Below are positions 1-6,374 of a stretch of DNA of 9,147 bases, piece by piece (the stretch's first letter is position 1; every line of letters begins with the position of its first letter). The stretch is from Candidatus Nomurabacteria bacterium (GTDB lineage: Bacteria; Patescibacteriota; Minisyncoccia; Phycocordibacterales; UBA9973). The translations under genes and the position numbers were made by a program. The stretch is taken from NCBI GenBank assembly GCA_027327845.1, contig DAHVYC010000018.1, positions 1 through 9,147 of the forward strand, read 5' to 3'. Below the pieces are notes generated by a model. The model saw nothing but the letters and a program-made list of their open reading frames with translations, ran no database searches and was not told the DNA's origin.

Positions 1-1
1 G

Positions 2-1795
2 GAGAAAGAAAAAGATTATTCTAATTTGCACCTTAAACTGGTGCTTAAATATTTTTGGCAAGTTGTGAGACATTTTAAGGTGTCCTTTTTTAGCGTCATA
101 ACACTTACCATAATAAGCTCTCTCTTGGATGTTTATGTACCTCTCCAGTATTTAAAACTTTGGGACGTTTTGAGTTTGAATAATTTTACGATAGTATCGG
201 CGGCAAAATCGATAGTAATATTCGTTTTATTCTTAAATTTATTCCGTTGGGTAATACGCAGAATATCTGGCTTCGCTTTGGCTTATTTTGAATCAGCAGT
301 TATGGCAGGTCTTCGAGTACAGGCATTTTCTTATATGATAAATCATTCATACTCTTTCTTCATAAATAATTTCACCGGATCTCTTACCCAAAAAATAAAT
401 AAATATGCCAGAGCCTTTGAGAAACTCACGGACAGAATAAGTATGGACGGATTGCCTCTTTTAGTTCGCGGAATCGGAATAATCATCGCTATATACACCT
501 TGCTCCCGAAATATTCTTACATTCTGTTGGGTTTCTGCACAGTGTTTTTGATTACTGCTTTTATTTTTACCAGATACAAGCTTAAATATGATATTAAAGC
601 TGCTTTGGCCGATACCAGGACCACAGGTGTTTTGTCAGATGCCATAAGTAATCATTCTTCAATACAGATTTTCACCGGACACTCTTATGAAAAGAATCGC
701 ACCGCTCAGGTAATAGAAGATCAAAGGAAAGCCATGGTTTTCAACTGGTATCTCTGGGAAGGGCTTAATGCTGTGCAAAGTTTTTATTCTTTTGCTGTCG
801 AATTTTTGATTATTTGGGTGGCGGTTGGAGACTGGAAATTATCCATAATAACTTTGCCGGTTATTGTGCTTCTTCAAACTTATTTGATGCGTTTGATAGA
901 CAATTTATGGGGGTTTGGAGGAATCATAAGAACTTTTTATGATGGTTTCGCCGATGCACAGGAGATGGCATTGATACTGGATACGCCTTATGAGGTAGAC
1001 GACTCTTCTATTAATGTTCCCATTAAACACAATGAATTGCCCCAAAAAGGGAAAATAGTTTTTGACCATGTTACTTATGTATATAAGAACAATAATGCTA
1101 AAGTTTTGAACGATTTTTACTTAGAAGTTCCGCCAGGACAAAAAATAGCCATAGTAGGCTCTTCGGGAGCAGGGAAAACGACCTTTGTGCGTCTTTTAAT
1201 GAGATTGTTCAACTTAACCTCCGGTAAAATTACCATAGACGGTAAGGATATAAGTGAAATGACTCAAGAGAATTTAAGAGAAATTATATCTTTTGTCCCC
1301 CAAGATCCTGTTTTGTTTCATAGGACATTGATGGAGAATATAAGGTATGGTAGGCGTGATGCTACCGATGAAGAAGTTCTAGAAGCGGCAAAAATGGCTC
1401 ATTGCGATGAATTTGTGGAGCAACTTCCATTGAAATATGAAACTTATGTGGGAGAGCGCGGAGTTAAGTTATCAGGAGGAGAACGTCAGAGGGTCGCTAT
1501 AGCTAGGGCGATTTTAAAGAATGCCCCCATACTTATATTGGACGAAGCTACTTCTTCTCTTGATTCTCACTCAGAGTATCTTATACAAGATGCCTTATTG
1601 AAACTTATAAAAGATAAAACGACTATAGTAATAGCGCACAGATTGTCCACTATTAGGCAGATGGATAGGATTATTGTGCTTGAAAAAGGGAAAATTACTG
1701 AGGATGGAACGCATGAGGAACTTCTGGAAAATAAAAATGGTACTTATAAAAAACTTTGGGATTTGCAAGCTGGTGGATTCAAAAATATTATATAA
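2..1795 (+). CDS. ABC exporter half-transporter (MsbA/MdlB-like), 5' partial
   Basis: This is a type IV ABC exporter: an N-terminal membrane domain fused to a nucleotide-binding domain, normally working as a dimer in the cytoplasmic membrane to export lipid, peptide or drug. Numbering from the TTG at 26, hydrophobic segments fall near residues 19-41, 60-75, 143-185 and 250-290. The ATPase has Walker A GSSGAGKTT (about 375-383), Q-loop Q426, signature LSGGE (482-486), Walker B ILILDE with D506/E507, and H-loop H538, so all catalytic elements are intact. The substrate cannot be inferred. The reading frame stays open upstream of TTG 26 to base 2 (E-K-E-K-D-Y-S-N before the TTG), and no ribosome binding site sits at a useful distance from that TTG. 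The true start is therefore probably outside the window. The gene is convergent with the regulator at 1824-2357, and no clear terminator hairpin is visible in the 28-bp gap. A partner half-transporter may lie upstream. Confidence 0.93.
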   Translation, partial: EKEKDYSNLHLKLVLKYFWQVVRHFKVSFFSVITLTIISSLLDVYVPLQYLKLWDVLSLNNFTIVSAAKSIVIFVLFLNLFRWVIRRISGFALAYFESAVMAGLRVQAFSYMINHSYSFFINNFTGSLTQKINKYARAFEKLTDRISMDGLPLLVRGIGIIIAIYTLLPKYSYILLGFCTVFLITAFIFTRYKLKYDIKAALADTRTTGVLSDAISNHSSIQIFTGHSYEKNRTAQVIEDQRKAMVFNWYLWEGLNAVQSFYSFAVEFLIIWVAVGDWKLSIITLPVIVLLQTYLMRLIDNLWGFGGIIRTFYDGFADAQEMALILDTPYEVDDSSINVPIKHNELPQKGKIVFDHVTYVYKNNNAKVLNDFYLEVPPGQKIAIVGSSGAGKTTFVRLLMRLFNLTSGKITIDGKDISEMTQENLREIISFVPQDPVLFHRTLMENIRYGRRDATDEEVLEAAKMAHCDEFVEQLPLKYETYVGERGVKLSGGERQRVAIARAILKNAPILILDEATSSLDSHSEYLIQDALLKLIKDKTTIVIAHRLSTIRQMDRIIVLEKGKITEDGTHEELLENKNGTYKKLWDLQAGGFKNII

Positions 1796-1823
1796 GAATA
1801 ATAAAAACCTAGAAATCAAAAAT

Positions 1824-2357
1824 TTAAAGTTTGTTTTTGTTATTTTGAATATTTTTCAGAAAAGCAGTTTTTGTTTCCTCGTCTATCTTATCGGTGACTA
1901 TTATCATAAGTTCCTTGTCGAGTCCAAGATCTTTTTTTATGTTGGCGAAAAGATTTTCATAGGGCAGAGGAGATACCCAGACAGTATTTTTAACACAGGT
2001 AAAGTTCGCCTTCTTTAGTAGATAGCGCAGAGCTTCACGCTCGCTTTTCCTCTCCTCCGGAATGTCTAATATTATTATCCTCCAGAGTCCGTCCCATGTA
2101 TTTGACACCAGGGCCCCGCTTCCTTCGAGCTTTAAACAGTTGAATTTATTTTTACCTTTTTTAGTGAGTTTTAAATATTCTTTATTGTCTGATTTTATTA
2201 TTTCAATACACCCGGATTCCACTAAATTTTTCATGGAACGGGTGATAGCATAAGTTGTTTTTTTATCATCGAGACCGGTGGTCAGATTGTCGATCGGTAT
2301 TGCTGGTTTTTCGGCTAAAATCTTTAAAATTTTATTAGAAAAGTTTTGTTTTTTCAT
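1824..2357 (-). CDS. PaaX-type regulator: winged helix plus Cas2-like domain
   Basis: A 177-aa protein in two parts. Residues 1-75 look like a winged helix-turn-helix: a helical start, an ITRSMKNLVESGCIE recognition-helix region and a basic LTKKGKNKF wing. Residues 88-157 resemble the Cas2-like ferredoxin fold of the PaaX middle domain: TWDGLWRIIILDIPE, then a basic helix, then NTVWVSPLPYE and a final strand MIIVTD. D98 occupies the position of the Cas2 strand-1 aspartate. PaaX proteins are transcriptional repressors, and CPR homologues are often labelled Cas2 by annotation pipelines. I see no cas gene or CRISPR array here, so a regulator is the better call. The ATG at 2357-2355 is the natural start, and no strong Shine-Dalgarno precedes it. 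It is divergent from dnaK, and the left arm of a large inverted repeat begins 13 bp upstream of its ATG, which suggests autoregulation and possibly control of dnaK. Domain call fairly sure; target inferred. Confidence 0.8.
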   Translation of the reverse strand: MKKQNFSNKILKILAEKPAIPIDNLTTGLDDKKTTYAITRSMKNLVESGCIEIIKSDNKEYLKLTKKGKNKFNCLKLEGSGALVSNTWDGLWRIIILDIPEERKSEREALRYLLKKANFTCVKNTVWVSPLPYENLFANIKKDLGLDKELMIIVTDKIDEETKTAFLKNIQNNKNKL

Positions 2358-2370
2358 GGTTTTTTACTTG

Positions 2371-2440
2371 ACCCCCACACCTATAATTTTGACGTGCTTA
2401 AGCACGTTATATTTAATATCAAAATAATAGGTGTGGGGGT
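2371..2440. repeat. 22-bp inverted repeat, candidate shared operator
   Basis: The arms are 2371-2392 and 2419-2440. They are inverted copies matching at 21 of 22 positions (ACCCCCACACCTAT, one variable base, ATTTTGA on the left arm) with 26 bp between them. The left arm starts 13 bp from the regulator ATG, and the right arm ends on the first base of the dnaK -35 box. This placement fits a repressor operator serving both divergent genes. The alternative is a short MITE-like insertion: a TTGA direct repeat flanks the outer ends (2368-2371 and 2440-2443). The sequence alone does not decide between them. Confidence 0.8.
2392..2407. promoter_or_regulatory. 16-bp perfect palindrome in the divergent region
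   Basis: ACGTGCTTAAGCACGT is its own reverse complement. It lies between the arms of the larger inverted repeat but is off-centre: its centre is 2399.5, against 2405.5 for the arms. It would suit a homodimeric DNA-binding protein and may overlap the promoter of the leftward regulator; a weak minus-strand -10 (TATAAC) lies at 2411-2406. It does not match the CIRCE (HrcA) or HAIR (HspR) heat-shock operators. Confidence 0.6.
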
Positions 2441-2469
2441 TGACATGGATATATACTATCATATATACT
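2440..2469 (+). promoter_or_regulatory. sigma70-type promoter of dnaK
   Basis: A consensus -35 TTGACA (2440-2445) and a -10 TATACT (2464-2469) are separated by 18 bp, which predicts a start near 2475-2477 and a 5' leader of about 80 nt before the dnaK ATG. The -35 overlaps the last base of the right inverted-repeat arm. The spacer and -10 include a direct repeat ATATATACT at 2449-2457 and 2461-2469. No heat-shock sigma (sigma32-type) promoter was recognised, so induction would more likely be by release of a repressor. Confidence 0.7.
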
Positions 2470-2524
2470 CTATTTATACAAGTTTTTAGTGGTCGCAAAA
2501 TATACGTAAATTATTAATTTTTTA

Positions 2525-2542
2525 CCCCGCCAATGGCGTGGG
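2525..2542 (+). promoter_or_regulatory. GC-rich hairpin in the dnaK 5' leader
   Basis: CCCCGCC (2525-2531) pairs with GGCG plus GGG (2535-2538 and 2540-2542), with one bulged U at 2539 and an AAU loop: 7 GC pairs in an otherwise AT-rich leader. It ends 13 nt before the dnaK ATG. The right arm holds the only G-rich stretch near the start (GUGGGAA), so the hairpin would hide the best available ribosome contact. A role as a translation gate or RNA thermometer is inference. Confidence 0.4.
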
Positions 2543-2555
2543 AACCTTATAAAAT

Positions 2556-4487
2556 ATGAGTAAAATAATAGGAATAGATTTAGGTACTACAAATTCGGCA
2601 GTAGCCATTATAGAAGGAGGCGTGCCGAAAATTATAGAAAATGTTGAAGGTAATAGAACTACGCCTTCTGTCGTTGCCATTACTAAAAATGGTGATCGTA
2701 TTGTCGGTCTTTTAGCTAAAAGGCAAGCTGTAACTAACCCAGAAAATACAGTTTCAGAAATAAAAAGATATATGGGACACCGTTTCGACGATCCAGGTGT
2801 ACAGAAAGATAAAACTTCTGCTCCGTTTAAAATAGAAGAAGGAGAAAATGGCGGAGTAAAAGTGAAAATGGGAGATAAATTTTATAGACCGGAAGAAATT
2901 TCTGCGATGATCTTACAAAAAATAAAATCGGATGTCGAATCCAAACTGGGAGAGAAAATAACCGAGGCTGTTATTACCGTTCCAGCTTATTTCAATGATG
3001 CGCAAAGAAAAGCTACAAAAGACGCAGGCCAGATAGCGGGATTGGACGTAAAAAGAATAATCAACGAACCTACTGCGGCAGCTTTAGCCTACGGATTCAA
3101 TAAAAAGAAGAACGAAAAAATAGTGGTATATGATTTTGGTGGAGGAACTTTTGATGTGTCCGTGCTTGAGATAGGTGATGATGTCATAGAGGTTAAATCG
3201 ACAGATGGAGACTCTCATATGGGTGGAGGTGATATAGACAGAAAGATAATTGCTTGGATTGCCGAGGAATATAAAAAGGAATCAGGCATGGATGTAAGAA
3301 AAGATCCTCTAGCTCACCAGAGGCTGAAAGAAGCGGCAGAAAAAGCAAAACATGAACTCTCTACTACCATGGAAGCGGAAATAAATATTCCTTTTATCAC
3401 TTCTGACTCTACAGGCCCGAAGCATTTATTGATGAAAATGAGCAGGGCTACTCTGGAATCCCTAGCTAAGGAATATGTGGACCGCTCTATTGAGATTACC
3501 AAAAGAGCTCTCGAATCGTCTCCCTTTAAAATGAATGAAATAAATGAGATCATAATGGTCGGAGGACAGACAAGAATGCCGATGATAGTGGAAGCTGTGA
3601 AAAATTTGTTTGGAAAAACACCCAATATGTCCATTAACCCTGATGAAGTGGTGGCCCTCGGTGCTGCCGTGCAGGCAGGAGTTTTGGCGGGAGATGTACG
3701 AGATGTACTTTTGCTCGATGTTACCCCGCTTTCTTTAGGTATAGAAACTTTGGGAGGCGTGGCAACCAAGCTTATAGACAGGAATACCACTATCCCAGCA
3801 TCAAAATCTCAAGTATTTTCTACTGCAGCAGATAATCAGACTTCTGTGGAAATACATATTGTGCAAGGAGAACGCCCTATGGCTTCTGACAATAAATCCC
3901 TCGGCAGATTTATACTGGACGGCATACCTCCGGCCCCGAGAGGAATACCGCAAGTCGAAGTGACATTTGATATAGACGTAAATGGTATTTTGAATGTCAA
4001 AGCTATGGATAAAGCTTCGGGTAAAGCTCAATCTATCAAAATAGAAGCAAGTTCTGGTCTTAAAGAAGAAGAAATTAAGAAAATGCAACAGGATGCGGAA
4101 TTACATGCGGAAGAAGATAAAAAGAAAAAAGAGATTGTAGAAATAAAAAATACGGCTGAGATGATAATCTATACGGCGGAAAAAGCATTGAAAGACAACG
4201 AAGGTAAAATTCCAGCTGATGTCAAAGATGCCGTGAATGCTAAAATAACAGCCTTAAGAGGAGTAAAAGATGGCACGGACGCTGAGGCAATAAAGAAAGC
4301 GACAGAAGAGCTCTCAAGCGAAATGTCTAAAATCGGCGAAGCGATGAGTAAGGCTGGAACCTCCGGAGAACAACCTACCTCGACTGGCGGAGACTCATCG
4401 ACGCAAGGCGGGAATCAAGAGGTTAGGGATGCTGAATTTAAAGAAGGAGATAAGAAGGAAGGAGAAAGCGATACGCCAAAACAGTAA
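2556..4487 (+). CDS. dnaK: Molecular chaperone DnaK (Hsp70)
   Basis: This 643-aa protein is a full-length Hsp70, close to the usual 610-640 aa. It is an ATP-driven cytosolic chaperone that binds exposed hydrophobic peptide segments and works with DnaJ and GrpE. The ATPase domain starts with IGIDLGTTNS (5-14) and has AYFNDAQRKATKDAG (near 144-158), NEPTAAALAYG (170-180) and the phosphate-2 loop DFGGGTFD (193-200). The interdomain linker is DVLLLD (383-388), followed by the beta substrate-binding domain, a helical lid from about residue 500, and a Gly/Ser/Thr-rich tail leading to an acidic end containing the typical VRDAEF. The ATG at 2556 gives the canonical MSKIIGIDLG start. There is no good Shine-Dalgarno and a hairpin lies just upstream. 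No grpE, dnaJ or hrcA is adjacent. It has its own promoter and terminator, so it is probably monocistronic. Confidence 0.98.
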   Translation: MSKIIGIDLGTTNSAVAIIEGGVPKIIENVEGNRTTPSVVAITKNGDRIVGLLAKRQAVTNPENTVSEIKRYMGHRFDDPGVQKDKTSAPFKIEEGENGGVKVKMGDKFYRPEEISAMILQKIKSDVESKLGEKITEAVITVPAYFNDAQRKATKDAGQIAGLDVKRIINEPTAAALAYGFNKKKNEKIVVYDFGGGTFDVSVLEIGDDVIEVKSTDGDSHMGGGDIDRKIIAWIAEEYKKESGMDVRKDPLAHQRLKEAAEKAKHELSTTMEAEINIPFITSDSTGPKHLLMKMSRATLESLAKEYVDRSIEITKRALESSPFKMNEINEIIMVGGQTRMPMIVEAVKNLFGKTPNMSINPDEVVALGAAVQAGVLAGDVRDVLLLDVTPLSLGIETLGGVATKLIDRNTTIPASKSQVFSTAADNQTSVEIHIVQGERPMASDNKSLGRFILDGIPPAPRGIPQVEVTFDIDVNGILNVKAMDKASGKAQSIKIEASSGLKEEEIKKMQQDAELHAEEDKKKKEIVEIKNTAEMIIYTAEKALKDNEGKIPADVKDAVNAKITALRGVKDGTDAEAIKKATEELSSEMSKIGEAMSKAGTSGEQPTSTGGDSSTQGGNQEVRDAEFKEGDKKEGESDTPKQ

Positions 4488-4494
4488 TTAAGCC

Positions 4495-4529
4495 AAAACA
4501 AAAAGCCCCCTAGCGGGGCTTTTTGTTTT
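4495..4529 (+). terminator. Intrinsic terminator of dnaK
   Basis: A perfect 15-bp stem (AAAACAAAAAGCCCC at 4495-4509 against GGGGCTTTTTGTTTT at 4515-4529) with a 5-nt CTAGC loop starts 8 nt after the dnaK stop. The GC core is followed by a T-run on the + strand. The flanking A-run makes it potentially bidirectional, though no minus-strand gene reads into it. Confidence 0.93.
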
Positions 4530-4555
4530 ACAGATTTTTGATACAATAATAATAT
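4527..4555 (+). promoter_or_regulatory. Weak candidate promoter for the 4622 gene
   Basis: TTTACA (4527-4532) lies 17 bp from TAATAT (4550-4555). An alternative -10, TACAAT (4542-4547), would instead start transcription at or near the ATG at 4557. A promoter is expected here because a strong terminator separates this gene from dnaK, but the exact boxes are uncertain. Confidence 0.3.
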
Positions 4556-4556
4556 T

Positions 4557-4625
4557 ATGCAATCTGAAGTTAGGATTTGTCCCACCTTCGCCAAGGCTAC
4601 GAATGGACAGGTAAAATTGCAATGA
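4557..4625 (+). CDS. Possible 22-codon leader ORF overlapping the next start
   Basis: The ATG at 4557 opens a 22-aa frame (MQSEVRICPTFAKATNGQ, then VKLQ) that ends with the TGA at 4623-4625, overlapping the ATG at 4622 of the Cys-rich gene as ATGA. That geometry would allow translational coupling. Against it, the ORF is short, reads straight through the palindromic repeat at 4578-4609 and has no clear Shine-Dalgarno. It may be only the translated repeat. Low confidence. Confidence 0.2.
   Translation: MQSEVRICPTFAKATNGQVKLQ
4578..4609. repeat. Imperfect palindromic intergenic repeat (REP-like)
   Basis: TGTCC (4578-4582) and GGACA (4605-4609) form perfect inverted ends. Inside them TTCG (4587-4590) and CGAA (4600-4603) also pair, around a CCAAGG core. 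From memory, CPR genomes contain many intergenic palindromes of the form CCTTCGCCAAGGCTACG, and this looks like a diverged copy. It is the only copy I see in the window, so its repeat status is not shown here. It would form a hairpin in the 5' leader of the 4622 gene. Confidence 0.45.
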
Positions 4626-6340
4626 CTAATGCTTCTGAAAAAAGAATATGTCAGAATTGTAAGGGAGACTTCACAATCAAGCCGGATGATTTCGGATTCT
4701 ATGAGAAAATCGGGGTTCCCGCACCCACTTTTTGTCCGAAGTGTCGTCTTAAAAGGCGGTTATTTTTTCGCAACGGGAGAACTTTTTATAGAAGAATATG
4801 CGATTTATGTAAAAAGAAAATAATATCGATTTATCCAGCTGACGCGCCTTTCCCTGTATACTGCCAAAAATGCTGGTGGGGAGATGGTTGGGACCCATAC
4901 AGCTATGGGAGAGATTTTGATTTCAATAGACCGTTTTTCGAGCAGTTTAAGGAATTGCTTGATAAAGTACCAATGCTTAATATGCAAAATGATGACGAGG
5001 TTGCTTCTTTAAACTCTAAATATGCGCAAGATTTCGCTTTTTCTAAAAATTGTTATCTGACTTCCGCTGGATGGTATTGTGATAATGTTATGTATTCTTA
5101 CTATACCTGTTATGATAGAGACGTATCCGATAGTTTTTTTGTAAACAACTCGGAAAGATGTTATGGATGCATGGAATCCGACAGACTTTTCGACAGTAAA
5201 TATTCTCGTCTTTGTTTTGATTCCATGAATCTATGTTTTTGCTATGACATGAGAAACTGTAAAAATTGCTTCATGTGTACGAATTTAAGAGGAAAAAATT
5301 ACTACATAAGAAATAAACCTTATACGAAGGAAGCTTATCAGGAAGAGTTAAAAAAGGAAAATTTAAATAGCAGAAAAAATATAGAAAAGTTGAATAAAGA
5401 ATATAGTGACATGGTACTAAAATGTCCTCATAGATTCGCTTTTTTGCTTAAATCTCCAGGATCTACTGGCAATATGTTAATAAATTCAAAAATGTCTAAG
5501 GATTCATTTTTTGCATCCAATCTTGAGAATTGTAGGTTTATGATGTTGATAGACGCAGCGAAAAATTCATATGATTGCAATAATAGTGGAAATCCGGAAC
5601 TTTGTTATGAATGTGCGACACCGGATAATTCATATTATGAATTGATGAGCGTATTTTGCTGGAAATGCAGTTTTGCTTTCTATTCCAATAATTGCCATTC
5701 CTCTAATAATATTTTTGGTTGCATAGGCCTGAAACATTCCGAATACTCGATTTTAAACAAACGGTATAAAAAAGAAGAATACGAAATTTTAAAAGAAAAG
5801 ATAATAGAACATATGAAACGAACCGGGGAATGGGGAGAATTTTTCCCGAACTGGGTTTCTCCGTATAGCTACAACGAGACTTTCAATATGGACTTTTTCC
5901 CATTAAGCAGAGAAGAAGCTATTGGCAAAAATTTAAAATGGAAAGAAGAAAAAAATAGGGATTACCATACTACTTTGGAAGAAAAAGATTTACCAGACGA
6001 TATATCTTATACCACCGATGAAATGATTGGGCAAGTAATAAAATGTACCCATAATGGAAAGTGTGAACACAAATGTTCTACCGCTTTTAAGATAATAGAC
6101 AGAGAACTTCAATTATATAAAAATCAAGGTATTCCGATTCCAATATTGTGCCCGAATTGTCGATATTATGGAAGATTGAAACAAATAAATCCTATAAACC
6201 TTTGGCATCGATCTTGTATGTGTGATAAGGAGAATCATGGGCACGAAGGTAATTGTACTAACGAATTTGAGACAAGTTTTGCCCCTGATCGACCGGAAAT
6301 AGTATTCTGCGAGGAATGTTACAATAAGGAAATTTACTAG
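4622..6340 (+). CDS. Cys-rich multi-zinc-ribbon protein, function unknown
   Basis: A 572-aa protein with about 38 cysteines and no signal peptide or membrane segment. The N-terminus has two zinc-ribbon-like units: C10xxC13-x24-C38xxC41 and C60xxC63-x17-C81xxC84. The C-terminus repeats the pair: C481xxxC485-x24-C510xxC513 and C545-x17-C563xxC566. Between them lie two Cys/Tyr/Asn-rich modules, each closing with an NK-x-Y-[T/K]KE-x-Y segment (N231 and N379, 148 residues apart), which suggests an internal duplication with a solenoid-like repeat. I chose ATG 4622 because the second gene of this family, at 8488, starts at the same place relative to the first ribbon; the TTG at 4577 would add residues encoded by the palindromic repeat. 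AGG at 4609-4611 is a plausible ribosome site. I recognise this as a family I associate with CPR genomes, but no activity is known to me. Zinc binding is inferred; a role in nucleic-acid or protein binding is possible. Confidence 0.85.
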   Translation: MTNASEKRICQNCKGDFTIKPDDFGFYEKIGVPAPTFCPKCRLKRRLFFRNGRTFYRRICDLCKKKIISIYPADAPFPVYCQKCWWGDGWDPYSYGRDFDFNRPFFEQFKELLDKVPMLNMQNDDEVASLNSKYAQDFAFSKNCYLTSAGWYCDNVMYSYYTCYDRDVSDSFFVNNSERCYGCMESDRLFDSKYSRLCFDSMNLCFCYDMRNCKNCFMCTNLRGKNYYIRNKPYTKEAYQEELKKENLNSRKNIEKLNKEYSDMVLKCPHRFAFLLKSPGSTGNMLINSKMSKDSFFASNLENCRFMMLIDAAKNSYDCNNSGNPELCYECATPDNSYYELMSVFCWKCSFAFYSNNCHSSNNIFGCIGLKHSEYSILNKRYKKEEYEILKEKIIEHMKRTGEWGEFFPNWVSPYSYNETFNMDFFPLSREEAIGKNLKWKEEKNRDYHTTLEEKDLPDDISYTTDEMIGQVIKCTHNGKCEHKCSTAFKIIDRELQLYKNQGIPIPILCPNCRYYGRLKQINPINLWHRSCMCDKENHGHEGNCTNEFETSFAPDRPEIVFCEECYNKEIY

Positions 6341-6360
6341 TAAAAATGCTTATTTTATTG

Positions 6361-6366
6361 TATAAT
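6361..6366 (+). promoter_or_regulatory. -10 element of the ATPase gene (leaderless geometry)
   Basis: A perfect TATAAT lies in the 34-bp gap after the Cys-rich gene, only 8 nt before ATG 6375. A normal start site, 6-8 nt downstream of the -10, would fall at 6372-6374, giving an mRNA with almost no leader. The -35 is poor: TAGTAA at 6338-6343, with 17-bp spacing and containing the upstream stop codon. Confidence 0.5.
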
Positions 6367-6374
6367 TGCAAAAT

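Noticed and set aside
1796..1823. Terminator between the convergent ABC and regulator genes
   Set aside because: The 28-bp gap is AT-rich, but I could find no GC-paired stem followed by a T-run on either strand.
1674..2018. 114-codon + strand frame bridging the ABC gene end and the regulator
   Set aside because: It overlaps two well-supported genes in other frames and gives a low-complexity product of Lys, Phe and Ile.
1824..2357. Reading this gene as CRISPR Cas2
   Set aside because: The domain is Cas2-like, but it follows a winged helix as in PaaX. There are no other cas genes and no repeat-spacer array in the window.
2391..2410. CIRCE (HrcA) operator upstream of dnaK
   Set aside because: The palindrome ACGTGCTTAAGCACGT has no 9-bp spacer and lacks the GAGTGCTAA half-site, so it is not CIRCE. 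The HspR HAIR motif is also absent.
3314..3790. 158-codon open frame on the minus strand inside dnaK
   Set aside because: It is fully antisense to strongly conserved DnaK codons, and its product matches no family I recognise. It is a shadow of the dnaK codon pattern.
4577..4621. TTG start adding 15 residues to the first Cys-rich protein
   Set aside because: The extension would be encoded by the palindromic repeat and has no counterpart in the paralogue, which begins just before the first ribbon.
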